DNA of 9,226 nucleotides from Acidobacteriaceae bacterium (GCA_019237515.1 JAFAGX010000173.1:1-9226), one strand, 5' to 3'. Counted from the first letter of the stretch, positions 1-6,300 are shown. Notes: generated by a model not told the origin, from the sequence alone. A program made the numbers and translations.

Positions 1-962
1 AGGTTGGGCATTTGTTGTCCAAGATGCATGTCATTTGACAGCAATGGTTTGCCTGTAACGGTATGTGCACCGGAAACGACCCAGCTGTTGGATCCGAGCG
101 CCATCGGCCGATCATCGAAAACTCTCTCCTGCGGGAATTCGGCGCAAATGTCATTCACGGTGAGATCATGTGCGATCGGAACTGAGCCAGCGAGGGCATC
201 ATGTGAGGTGGTTGCTTTCTGTCGGGCTTTGGGCGGTGTTTCCTGGTCGAGGTTCGGACGAGAGACGGTTGGAAGTCGATCGCGCCAGGAGGAGTTCACG
301 TACAGGTCGTTGGTCAGTTCCGGCCCTAACTTGGCGAAAATTTTCTCGCGGGTAAGCGTGTGGCGCGGACTCGTCGAAAGCTCTTCGATCATATACGCGC
401 CGATCAACGCGGAATCCTCGCTGGTCCACGCCTTCGGGGAATAGCGGAGGATGCGAAATTCGATTGGCAGCTGATTCCGATGAGACTCGATGAAAGCGTT
501 TACGCCTCGTGCATAGGCTTCGAAATGCGATCGCTCCTCAGCGGAACTATTCTCGATTGTCTTTCGGGCGGCGACTCGCAGACCGAGGATTCGCTGCTGC
601 CGATCATGATCCAGTTGACCGTTTCCGACAACCTCCGACAATTCACCGGCGGCGAAACGCCGTGTGCCGTCCATTTGGAAGAGGCGGTCCTGTGCGGTGA
701 CATACCCCTGAGCGAAGAACAGGTCGTCGAGGGATGCGGCCTGGATGGTCGGAAAGCCATGCTGATCACGAATGACTTTTGCGGGTGCGGAGAGGCCTGG
801 CACCGTAAGCGTGCCATCAAGTTGCGGAAGGGCCGAGCGGACAGCGGAACGTAGCCCGAATCCGAGGGCGAAAATGGCTAGCAGCAGCGCTACCAGCAAG
901 CAAACAGCAACGACCAGGGAATGCCTCTTTTGGAGGGCGGGAACAGGAGTGCTGGTGGCCAT
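1..962 (-). CDS. Penicillin acylase (penicillin amidase) family N-terminal nucleophile hydrolase, 3' end cut by window edge
   Basis: I translated the reverse strand from an ATG at 962-960 and found 320 open codons up to the window edge, so the C-terminal part is missing. Residues about 16-37 form one hydrophobic helix (signal anchor or signal peptide). Next comes the alpha-subunit signature: VIRDQHGFPTI (63-73), then GYVTAQDRLFQMD (86-98) and RRFAAGELSEVVG (101-113). The MALGSNSWVVSGAHT stretch (287-301) matches the start of the beta subunit in this family, where autocatalytic cleavage falls between Gly and Ser; Gly290|Ser291 is the expected site and Ser291 the nucleophile. Family members hydrolyse amides such as beta-lactam side chains or acyl-homoserine lactones in the periplasm, and the substrate cannot be read from this fragment. 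It diverges from the Fur gene across a 260-bp gap. No other in-frame ATG, GTG or TTG occurs in at least the 80 nt upstream, and the ribosome-binding site is weak. Confidence 0.93.
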   Translation of the reverse strand, partial: MATSTPVPALQKRHSLVVAVCLLVALLLAIFALGFGLRSAVRSALPQLDGTLTVPGLSAPAKVIRDQHGFPTIQAASLDDLFFAQGYVTAQDRLFQMDGTRRFAAGELSEVVGNGQLDHDRQQRILGLRVAARKTIENSSAEERSHFEAYARGVNAFIESHRNQLPIEFRILRYSPKAWTSEDSALIGAYMIEELSTSPRHTLTREKIFAKLGPELTNDLYVNSSWRDRLPTVSRPNLDQETPPKARQKATTSHDALAGSVPIAHDLTVNDICAEFPQERVFDDRPMALGSNSWVVSGAHTVTGKPLLSNDMHLGQQMPN

Positions 963-973
963 CGGGATTCTCG

Positions 974-1002
974 ATTGTATCGTGAGATCGTGCCCGGTTG
1001 AA
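974..1002 (-). promoter_or_regulatory. Candidate promoter for the penicillin-acylase gene
   Basis: On the minus strand TACAAT (979-974) matches the sigma70 -10 consensus at 5 of 6 bases. It is preceded after 17 nt by TTCAAC (1002-997), which matches only 3 of 6 positions of the -35 box. The -10 box lies 11 nt upstream of the ATG, so the leader would be very short. Only position and similarity support this call. Confidence 0.3.
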
Positions 1003-1040
1003 TTGATAGCGAAGCATGCGGGGCGCGGGATGATTGTGTC

Positions 1041-1182
1041 GATCCCTCGGCTACGCTCGGGATTTCGGCTGCGGGCTCCCACTTCGTTCACGCCCGCAAA
1101 ACGCCTCAACCGGATCCCTCGGCTACGCTCGGGATTTCGGCTGCGGGCTCCTACTTCGTTCACGCCCGCAAAACGCCTCAAC
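1041..1182. repeat. Tandem direct repeat: two 70-bp units (72-bp period) with internal hairpins
   Basis: The units span 1041-1110 and 1113-1182, separated by 2 nt, and match at 69 of 70 positions; the one difference is C at 1080 versus T at 1152. Each unit starts GATCCCTCGGCTACGCTCGG and contains a 7-bp inverted repeat, TGCGGGC/GCCCGCA, with a 15-nt loop (1070-1076 with 1092-1098, and 1142-1148 with 1164-1170). It also has a shorter ATCCC/GGGAT pair near its left end. The array fills most of the gap between two divergent genes, and its right end abuts the candidate -35 box of the Fur gene. The 72-bp period is a multiple of three, so several frames stay open across it; this looks incidental. 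It resembles dispersed non-coding repeats that I associate with Acidobacteriota, an unverified recollection. Confidence 0.95.
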
Positions 1183-1211
1183 TTGGCGCATTCGCGAAAG
1201 GTCAGTATCAT
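1183..1211 (+). promoter_or_regulatory. Candidate sigma70-type promoter for the Fur operon
   Basis: TTGGCG (1183-1188, 4 of 6 to consensus) and TATCAT (1206-1211, 5 of 6) are separated by exactly 17 nt. The -35 box begins at the base after the second repeat unit. Transcription would start near 1218, leaving only about 5 nt before the ATG at 1223 or about 50 nt before the alternative ATG at 1268. No clear 19-bp Fur box was found around it. Confidence 0.45.
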
Positions 1212-1222
1212 TCAGAGTACTC

Positions 1223-1708
1223 ATGTTGCAGAGGCGCATCGATGACCAGCCGAGCATCTCGCGTGAAATGATGCGGGAGGCCCAGACGATTTTGCACCAG
1301 CATCTCAAGCGGGTTGGCCTCAAACACACCGCCCAGCGGGATACGATTCTGCACACCTTTCTGGAAACCCGGGAGCATCTTTCGACCAATGAGCTGCACC
1401 GGCTGGTGCAGAAAAAAGATCCGCGGATCGGATTTACCACCGTATACCGGACATTGAAGCTGCTGGCCGAATGCGGGCTCGCAAGCGAGGTCGCGTTTCA
1501 CGATGGAATCGCGCGTTTCGAACATCAATACAACCGTCGCAGCCACCATCACATGGTTTGCACTTTGTGCGGTACTTCGGTCGAATTTTTCTCGCCCGAA
1601 GTAGACCGGATTGAGCAGGAGATTGGAAGCAAGTACCATTACGAAACCACTCGCCATACTTTCCAGATTTACGGTCTTTGCGAAGATTGTCGCAAGAGGA
1701 AAAACTGA
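1223..1708 (+). CDS. Fur-family metal- or peroxide-responsive transcriptional regulator
   Basis: This 161-residue protein has the Fur/PerR/Zur layout. The N-terminal winged helix carries VGLKHTAQRDTIL (31-43) and the recognition-helix signature GFTTVYRTLKLL (70-81). The C-terminal dimerisation and metal-binding domain starts at RFEHQ (98-102), with a His-rich HHH (108-110). Two CxxC pairs, Cys113/Cys116 and Cys153/Cys156, are expected to form the structural zinc site. His145 fits another metal ligand position. Such proteins are cytoplasmic dimers that bind operator DNA when loaded with metal. Motifs alone do not tell Fur from PerR, Zur or Mur. An ATG at 1223 gives the usual length plus a short N-terminal extension; ATG at 1268 is an alternative that would leave a longer leader. 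It is the first gene of a likely operon with the two zinc-ribbon membrane proteins. The open frame extends upstream to 1034 only by reading through the repeats. Confidence 0.93.
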   Translation: MLQRRIDDQPSISREMMREAQTILHQHLKRVGLKHTAQRDTILHTFLETREHLSTNELHRLVQKKDPRIGFTTVYRTLKLLAECGLASEVAFHDGIARFEHQYNRRSHHHMVCTLCGTSVEFFSPEVDRIEQEIGSKYHYETTRHTFQIYGLCEDCRKRKN

Positions 1709-1717
1709 GGCGCACGG

Positions 1718-2173
1718 GTGCTGAGCAGCATCGCTATTTCCTGTCCGCAATGCAATGCCGAAATGCCTGCACAGGCAGCATTCTGTCCTAAGTGCGGCCG
1801 GAGAATGATCATTCCGGCCAGCGCAGCGAGCAACGGCTCCGCTAACGAGAGGCTGTTTGCCGCCCTGAGCTATTTCACTTTTGTGCCTGCGGTCGTCTTC
1901 CTGAACCTGAGACGGTTCAAACATGAGCCCCTGGTGCGGTTTCATTCACTGCAGTCGATTTCGTTTTCGGTAGCGCTGCTGGCGAGCGGCTTGATTCTGC
2001 GCGCAGTTTTCTGGCTATGTGCGTTAGTTCCGAGATACGGTTACCTTCTTGGCTCCCTAGCAGCCATGCTCATCGGCCTGGGAGCGGTGATTTTGTGGCT
2101 TTTATTGATTGTGAAAGCTTTGCAAGGCGAGTTGTTTAAGGTGCCTGTCATTGGACATTTTGCCGAAAAGTAG
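1718..2173 (+). CDS. Zinc-ribbon membrane protein, DUF4870-like (paralogue 1)
   Basis: This 151-residue protein starts with GTG at 1718. A GAGG ribosome-binding site (1707-1710), which overlaps the Fur stop codon, lies 7 nt upstream, so the two genes are probably co-translated. The N-terminus is a zinc ribbon with CPQC (9-12) and CPKC (23-26). It is followed by a short linker and about three hydrophobic segments (roughly 46-64, 80-103, 108-135). Between the first two is the conserved RFHSLQS motif (74-80), and the protein ends KALQGELFKVPVIGHFAEK (133-151). The motif and topology resemble DUF4870/Tic20-like small membrane proteins, whose function is unknown. The gene downstream is a paralogue sharing the same order of ribbon, FHS motif and tail. 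Its position behind Fur hints at a link with metal or stress response, but that is inference. Confidence 0.85.
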   Translation: MLSSIAISCPQCNAEMPAQAAFCPKCGRRMIIPASAASNGSANERLFAALSYFTFVPAVVFLNLRRFKHEPLVRFHSLQSISFSVALLASGLILRAVFWLCALVPRYGYLLGSLAAMLIGLGAVILWLLLIVKALQGELFKVPVIGHFAEK

Positions 2174-2249
2174 TACGCTGATAAGCGATTTTGCCAGCAA
2201 GCCACAAACGCAAGCTCACATCACAAACTGTGCTCGGGGGGTTTAAACC

Positions 2250-2726
2250 ATGGCATTTTGTACTTCGTGTGGAGCTCAAATCCCGGCTGGGGCCAGCACG
2301 TGTCCAACGTGCAGCCGCCCGGCAACTGCCGGCGGAGCAGCAGGAGCAGCGGCCGGGGCAGCACCTGCCACCATTCAAGCCAGCACGGGCGGGCTCACAG
2401 ATAATGTTGCGGGCGCGCTCGCCTATGTGACCATTATCCCGTCTATCCTGTTCCTGGTGATGGCTCCGTATAACCGGAACCGATTTATCCGATTCCACTC
2501 CTTTCAAAATATTTTCTTCGCGGTTGCATGGATCGCGTTATGGATCGTGCTCAACATTGTGGCCCACATCCCACTGTTCGGGTGGCTTACGATTTTGCTG
2601 TGGCCGCTGATCGGCTTGGGAGGGTTCGTGATCTGGCTGATCCTGATCCTTAAGGCCTATCAAGGACAGATGTTCAAGCTGCCGGCAATTGGGGACATGG
2701 CGGAAAAGCAGGCGAGCGCCGTGTAA
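2250..2726 (+). CDS. Zinc-ribbon membrane protein, DUF4870-like (paralogue 2)
   Basis: This 158-residue protein starts with ATG at 2250 behind a G-rich stretch (about 2236-2241) that can serve as ribosome-binding site. A zinc ribbon with CTSC (4-7) and CPTC (18-21) is joined by an Ala/Gly-rich flexible linker (about 26-46) to three predicted membrane helices (about 52-72, 88-108, 111-136). RFHSFQN (81-87) matches the RFHSLQS of the preceding gene, and the tail KAYQGQMFKLPAIGDMAEK (135-153) matches that gene's C-terminus closely. This points to an old tandem duplication, because the linkers and helices have diverged strongly. The gap from paralogue 1 is 76 nt without an obvious promoter, and a strong terminator follows, so it is likely the last gene of the Fur operon. 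The biochemical role is unknown. Confidence 0.87.
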   Translation: MAFCTSCGAQIPAGASTCPTCSRPATAGGAAGAAAGAAPATIQASTGGLTDNVAGALAYVTIIPSILFLVMAPYNRNRFIRFHSFQNIFFAVAWIALWIVLNIVAHIPLFGWLTILLWPLIGLGGFVIWLILILKAYQGQMFKLPAIGDMAEKQASAV

Positions 2727-2752
2727 TGCTGCGGCTCTGCGCAGGTGAAGCG

Positions 2753-2782
2753 AGAGGTGAGCCTGAAGGCTCACCTCTTTCT
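2753..2782 (+). terminator. Rho-independent terminator of the Fur/zinc-ribbon operon
   Basis: A perfect 11-bp stem, AGAGGTGAGCC (2753-2763) with GGCTCACCTCT (2768-2778), closes a TGAA tetraloop. It is followed by a T-rich run (2778-2787, TTTCTGTTT-like). It lies 27 nt past the stop of the second zinc-ribbon gene and before the next gene on the same strand. The T tract is interrupted but the stem is strong. Confidence 0.88.
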
Positions 2783-2802
2783 GTTTAGTGCTGGTGCCAG
2801 GC

Positions 2803-2864
2803 TTGACAGAACAGCGCTTGGGATGGCATTCCTATTGTCTTTCCCTTTTTTCTCGATGCATCGA
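2803..2864 (+). promoter_or_regulatory. Upstream region of the DHH gene: consensus -35 box and 12-bp palindrome
   Basis: TTGACA at 2803-2808 is a perfect -35 hexamer, but no good -10 lies 16-18 nt downstream (best is CATTCC at 2827-2832), so the promoter is uncertain. TCGATGCATCGA at 2853-2864 is a perfect 12-bp palindrome, 34 nt before the start codon, and could be an operator or chance. A pyrimidine-rich stretch (2838-2853) separates them. Confidence 0.25.
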
Positions 2865-2898
2865 TTGAAGGTCGAGGCAGGTAAGGATAGGAGCCGAT

Positions 2899-3879
2899 TT
2901 GCAAGTTCGCGTGTTCTATCACGACAAGTGCTTTGACGGCGCTTCCTCCGCCGCACTGTTCTCGCGCTTTTATCGCGAACGAATTCGCAACGACGTTGAG
3001 TTCGTATTCTCCGGCCTGCTGCACCGCGCCGGGGCGTTGTTTAATGAAAACGATTTCACTGGCGATGAAAACGCCATTGTTGATTTCAAATATTCGAGTT
3101 CCGCCAAGATCACGTGGTGGTTTGACCACCATGAGAGCGCGTTTCTGACTCCGGCAGATGCTGCGCATTTTGAGCAGGACCAGAGCAATCGCAAGTTCTA
3201 CGATCCGGATTTCAAATCCTGCACGAGCTTCATTGCTACCATCGCCGAGCAGCGATTCGGCTTCAATCCTGCACCGGTTGCTGAATTGGTCAAGTGGACC
3301 GACATCATTGATGGGGCGCTTTATCCGGATGCCAGGACTGCAGTCGAGATGCGCGAGCCAGCGATGAAGTTGACCATGATCATTGAAGCGACGCAGAATC
3401 CGGATCTCGTGCCTCGCCTTATTCCGCTGTTGGCGACGAAGCCATTGGGCGAAATTTTGCAAGAGCCTTTTGTCGCGCCCCTGCTGCCGCCGCTGATGGA
3501 GCGGCATCAACATTCAATTGAGGTTTTGCGTGAACGTACAGAACTCAAAGATGGCACCCTGTTCTTTGACATCAGCGATCAGGATTTGGAAGGCTACAAC
3601 AAATTTGTTCCTTACTACCTGCAGCCGGACTCAATCTATAGCATCGGTTTAAGTAAGAGCACTTTTCGCATGAAGGTTTCAGTGGGGTCAAATCCCTGGG
3701 CGCCAGCCGAACCGGTTGTGAATTTAGCGAAGATCTGCGAGCGGTACGGCGGGGGCGGGCACGCGCGTGTGGGCGCAATTTCTTTCGATGTTTCTCACCA
3801 GGATGCGGCGCGAAAAGCGGCCCAGGAAATATTGGCGGAACTGCGGGCTGCGGTTCGGGCGCAACGGGCAAATGCGTGA
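2899..3879 (+). CDS. DHH/DHHA1 family phosphoesterase
   Basis: This 326-residue protein is assigned by three motifs. The first is an N-terminal YHDKCFDGASSAAL (7-20), a variant of the D-x-D-G motif I in which Asp13 is kept. The second is the hallmark FDHHES (75-80). The third is a C-terminal glycine-rich RYGGGGHARVGA (282-293) of the DHHA1 domain. Asp62 (VDF) and Asp135/Asp138 (KWTDIIDGA) fit the other metal-ligand positions. Relatives are Mn- or Mg-dependent enzymes that cleave phosphodiester or phosphoanhydride bonds, such as nano-RNases, cyclic-dinucleotide phosphodiesterases, RecJ and exopolyphosphatases; the substrate here is not evident. No signal peptide is present, so it is probably cytoplasmic. 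The start is TTG at 2899, supported by an AGGAG-type ribosome-binding site at about 2889-2893; no upstream ATG extends it. A terminator lies before it and a 50-nt gap separates it from the ABC genes after it. Confidence 0.9.
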   Translation: MQVRVFYHDKCFDGASSAALFSRFYRERIRNDVEFVFSGLLHRAGALFNENDFTGDENAIVDFKYSSSAKITWWFDHHESAFLTPADAAHFEQDQSNRKFYDPDFKSCTSFIATIAEQRFGFNPAPVAELVKWTDIIDGALYPDARTAVEMREPAMKLTMIIEATQNPDLVPRLIPLLATKPLGEILQEPFVAPLLPPLMERHQHSIEVLRERTELKDGTLFFDISDQDLEGYNKFVPYYLQPDSIYSIGLSKSTFRMKVSVGSNPWAPAEPVVNLAKICERYGGGGHARVGAISFDVSHQDAARKAAQEILAELRAAVRAQRANA

Positions 3880-3929
3880 CGTGCAGCTCCAAACTGCTCT
3901 TTGATCCTTCTTGAGATGATCACACCACC

Positions 3930-4619
3930 GTGAGCATTTCCGAAAATCCCTGCATTCTGCGCGCGGAAAATCTTTCGCGAGTAGTGGGCCCGAAAATCCT
4001 GGTGCAAGACGTTAACTTTGAAGTCAGCCGGGGCGAGGTTCTGGCGATTGTGGGGCCCAGTGGCTCCGGCAAAAGTTCCTTGTTACGCTTGCTCAACCGG
4101 CTCGATGAACCTACAACGGGAACGATCTACGTTGAGGGGATCGACTACAAACAGATTGCTCCTCGTGAGCTGCGACGAAAACTGGGCATGGTTACGCAAC
4201 GGCCGTACCTGTTTCCGGGAACGGTAGAAGAAAACCTGCAGTTCGGACCCTTGCAGCGGGGGGAAAAGTTATCCGCGGAAACCGTTCAAACACTATTGGT
4301 CCGGGTTGGATTAGAAGGCTATGCCGCTCGTGATGTCGCGAATCTCTCTGGCGGAGAAGCGCAGAGGGTTTCAGTTGCCCGCACGCTCGCGAACTCTCCT
4401 GTGCTGCTACTCTTGGACGAACCCACGTCTGCGCTGGACGAGGCATCTAAGGTTGGAGTCGAAACCCTGCTTCGGAGTATTGTCAAAGACCATGGGCTTA
4501 CCTGCATACTTGTGACTCACGATATTGCCCAAGCTTCCCGAGTAGCTGAACGTGCTTTGCTGATCCAGGACGGACGTATTGTGCGTTCAGGGCTGGTGGC
4601 CGAGGTACTTCATGCTTAA
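3930..4619 (+). CDS. fetA: ABC transporter ATPase, FetA/YbbL-like
   Basis: This 229-residue protein is a single complete ABC nucleotide-binding domain. It has Walker A GPSGSGKSS (42-50), Q-loop Gln90, signature LSGGEAQRVS (139-148), Walker B LLLLDEP (159-165), D-loop SALD (167-170) and H-loop His197. No motif is damaged. The small size, the TQRPYLFPGTVEENL region after the Q-loop and above all the overlapping FetB-type partner identify it as the energy subunit of a FetAB (YbbLM) system. In E. coli that pair has been linked to iron export and peroxide resistance. The start is GTG at 3930 and no good ribosome-binding site is visible, so the first few residues are uncertain. The stop overlaps the fetB start by 8 nt, indicating translational coupling. 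The gene name is by homology and context; the transported ion is inferred. Confidence 0.88.
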   Translation: MSISENPCILRAENLSRVVGPKILVQDVNFEVSRGEVLAIVGPSGSGKSSLLRLLNRLDEPTTGTIYVEGIDYKQIAPRELRRKLGMVTQRPYLFPGTVEENLQFGPLQRGEKLSAETVQTLLVRVGLEGYAARDVANLSGGEAQRVSVARTLANSPVLLLLDEPTSALDEASKVGVETLLRSIVKDHGLTCILVTHDIAQASRVAERALLIQDGRIVRSGLVAEVLHA

Positions 4620-5403
4620 ATCTTTTTTCAGCAGTCAGTTGGCGCTCGGTTTGGCGCAAGCGGGAGTGGCAGCGACGGCCGCGATGATTGTGGTGTTTCT
4701 CGCCCGAAGGCGACAGGTTCATCTCGAATGGGAAGCCATCGTCGCAATGGTGCGAGGACTCGTACAGATCGTCGCTGTGGGATCGATACTGCTGGTATTG
4801 CTGCGGGGTCCTCGTTGGACTAGCGTGTTCCTGCTGGCAGGTATGATAGTAGCGGCCGGGGCAACGTCGGCGCGTAGAGCGAAGGGCGTGCCTGGCGCAT
4901 TCCACGTTTCTGTCTGGGCGATCGCATGCGGGGCAGGCTTCATCATTGCATTAATGACATGGGTTGGCGTCATTGATACGGCGATTACCGCACTGGTGCC
5001 GATCGGCAGCATGATCATTGCAAACGCGATGAACACGAATAGCCTCGCTCTGAACCGCTTCCGCTCTGATGTTCTGGCGCACACGGGCGAGATCGAGACC
5101 GCCCTGGCTCTGGGTGCAGAGGCAAACAACAGTGTGTCACCTTACGTGCAAGCCTCGTTCGAAGCCAGTCTGATTCCAGCAATCGACTCACTGCGTTCGC
5201 TTGGCATCGTATGGATTCCGGGGCTGATGGCAGGAATGCTGCTGTCCGGAGCGCGGCCGATTTATGCGGCCATTTACCAATTTGTCGTGCTGGCGATGAT
5301 TTTTGCGGCATCAGGTCTGACTTCGCTAATAAGTACTTTATTGATGCGGGGCCGCATATTTACGCCCGCGCAACAATTATTGCTGCAGCCTGGCAGATCA
5401 TAG
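4612..5403 (+). CDS. fetB: ABC transporter permease, FetB/YbbM-like (UPF0014 family)
   Basis: This 263-residue integral membrane protein has about seven hydrophobic segments (near 8-30, 42-64, 69-86, 99-122, 124-141, 197-212, 217-243). Family landmarks are RGLVQIVAVG (48-57), VPIGSMIIANAMNTNSLALN (129-148), EIETALALGA (160-169) and the block from Pro189 to Pro216 containing IDSLRSLGIVWIPG and MAGMLLSGARP. These match UPF0014, the membrane half of the FetAB metal exporter. I chose ATG at 4612, not the longer open frame from 4579, because GAGG (4602-4605) sits 6 nt upstream and the result matches the usual length of about 260 residues. It overlaps fetA by 8 nt, and a DUF2127 gene begins 4 nt after its stop. 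Confidence 0.9.
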   Translation: MLKSFFSSQLALGLAQAGVAATAAMIVVFLARRRQVHLEWEAIVAMVRGLVQIVAVGSILLVLLRGPRWTSVFLLAGMIVAAGATSARRAKGVPGAFHVSVWAIACGAGFIIALMTWVGVIDTAITALVPIGSMIIANAMNTNSLALNRFRSDVLAHTGEIETALALGAEANNSVSPYVQASFEASLIPAIDSLRSLGIVWIPGLMAGMLLSGARPIYAAIYQFVVLAMIFAASGLTSLISTLLMRGRIFTPAQQLLLQPGRS

Positions 5404-5407
5404 AATT

Positions 5408-5929
5408 ATGCACTCCACTGTGCACAGCACAACCGAGTTGTCGCGCCACAGACATGACCACACGCTACAAGCGCTGCGTGGGATCGCGACGATCGAACTG
5501 GCAAAGGGCCTGGTTGTGCTTGGTGCTGCCTTAGTGATCATTTTTTGGGTGCATCGAGATCCCTGGGATTTCGCAGATGGACTGCTACACCTGCTGCACA
5601 TAAGCCCAGACGGGCATTTTGCCCAGCGGTTTCTAGATTGGGCAGACACACTGACGGACGCCAAGTTATGGGCAATTGCCGGCGCTGGCCTCGCCTACTC
5701 GGCGCTTCGCTTCCTTGAGGCTTATGGGCTGTGGTACGCAAGGGCTTGGGCAGAATGGATCGCACTGATCTCAGGCTCGCTTTATCTGCCATATGAAATC
5801 TACAAACTGGCTCATCGCCAGAACTGGTTTCACATACTCGTCCTGACCGTTAACCTTGCCATCGTCGTGTACATGGCCTACCTGCTTAAGACGGGCAAGG
5901 GTATACATCACATCGAACAACTGGATTGA
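5408..5929 (+). CDS. DUF2127 family membrane protein
   Basis: This 173-residue protein has a His-rich N-terminus (His2, 6, 14, 16, 18) and four predicted membrane helices (about 22-48, 87-105, 115-133, 141-160). The best landmark is the C-terminal half: RFLEAYGLWYARAWAEW (101-117), then SGSLYLPYEIY (122-132) and a final helix with VNLAIVVY (148-155), which is the DUF2127 pattern. That family has no known biochemical function. The gene starts 4 nt after the fetB stop with no promoter between, so it is very likely in the same transcript; its ribosome-binding site is weak and it may depend on coupling to fetB. An accessory role for the FetAB system is possible but rests on context only. Confidence 0.87.
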   Translation: MHSTVHSTTELSRHRHDHTLQALRGIATIELAKGLVVLGAALVIIFWVHRDPWDFADGLLHLLHISPDGHFAQRFLDWADTLTDAKLWAIAGAGLAYSALRFLEAYGLWYARAWAEWIALISGSLYLPYEIYKLAHRQNWFHILVLTVNLAIVVYMAYLLKTGKGIHHIEQLD

Positions 5930-5936
5930 ACCAGTT
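5919..5936 (+). other. Hairpin over the DUF2127 stop codon
   Basis: AACTGG (5919-5924) pairs with CCAGTT (5931-5936) around a 6-nt loop holding the TGA stop (5927-5929). There is no T tract after it, so it is not a classic terminator; it could protect the 3' end of the transcript or be chance. Confidence 0.3.
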
Positions 5937-6081
5937 CCGCAGGATGCCGGTGGTTACCATCAACAGATTACGACCGTAAATACCCGAACAGGCGGTACTT
6001 GCCACCGATGAGCCATTGTGGATCGTTAGCCGATCGGGCAATCTGAGGGCATAGCAAATAGCATTCTGCAGGGAGGCAGCA

Positions 6082-6210
6082 GTGAACAGGGTGGGCGCGG
6101 AAACCCGCTTTCAGCGGATGATTGGATGGTTGGTTGAAGCGACGACTATGGCCTTTGTAACACTAATGGCCGTCATGAGCACAATGCGCCTGCTGGGAAT
6201 CATCTCGTAG
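6082..6210 (+). CDS. Small single-helix membrane protein of 42 residues, uncharacterised
   Basis: An open frame from GTG at 6082 to TAG at 6210 encodes 42 residues. A very good ribosome-binding site, GGGAGG (6071-6076), sits 5 nt upstream and is the main support. The product has a short basic, polar N-terminus (MNRVGAETRFQR) and a hydrophobic, methionine-rich helix (about residues 14-40, with TMAFVTLMAVMSTM at 22-35), and would be a one-pass inner-membrane protein. I do not recognise a family. It stands alone in the 371-nt space between the DUF2127 and DUF72 genes, with 152 nt before it and 90 nt after it. No clear promoter was seen upstream. It could be a stress-type microprotein or a chance frame; the ribosome-binding site and amphipathic layout favour a real gene. 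Confidence 0.6.
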   Translation: MNRVGAETRFQRMIGWLVEATTMAFVTLMAVMSTMRLLGIIS

Positions 6211-6300
6211 ACGTCTTAGCACTGCTCGCTGTCTTTACGCCGGTTCAAATAAGCATCCAACTTAGAAATTACTGAAAACATCCATTACTGAGGTGCGCCT

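Noticed and set aside
4..854. Plus-strand open frames (4-444 and 360-854) as possible genes
   Set aside because: They lie antisense to the continuous penicillin-acylase frame, which has unmistakable family motifs; the plus-strand products show no domain features.
1041..1182. CRISPR array
   Set aside because: Only two units of 70 bp with a 2-nt gap, no spacers and no cas genes nearby.
1034..1222. Longer N-terminus for the Fur protein starting at 1034
   Set aside because: It reads through both repeat units and the candidate promoter, and adds 63 residues unlike any Fur family member.
772..1245. Plus-strand frame whose product carries a repeated 24-residue peptide
   Set aside because: The peptide repeat is just the 72-bp DNA repeat read in frame, since 72 is a multiple of three; the rest is antisense to the acylase N-terminus.
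1208..1945. 245-codon minus-strand frame
   Set aside because: Antisense to the Fur and first zinc-ribbon genes, both of which have clear family motifs.
2785..3513. 242-codon minus-strand frame
   Set aside because: Antisense to the DHH phosphoesterase, whose motifs and ribosome-binding site support the plus strand.
4579..4611. Upstream start for FetB at 4579
   Set aside because: It would overlap fetA by 41 nt and lacks the GAGG box; ATG at 4612 has ideal spacing and gives the usual family length.
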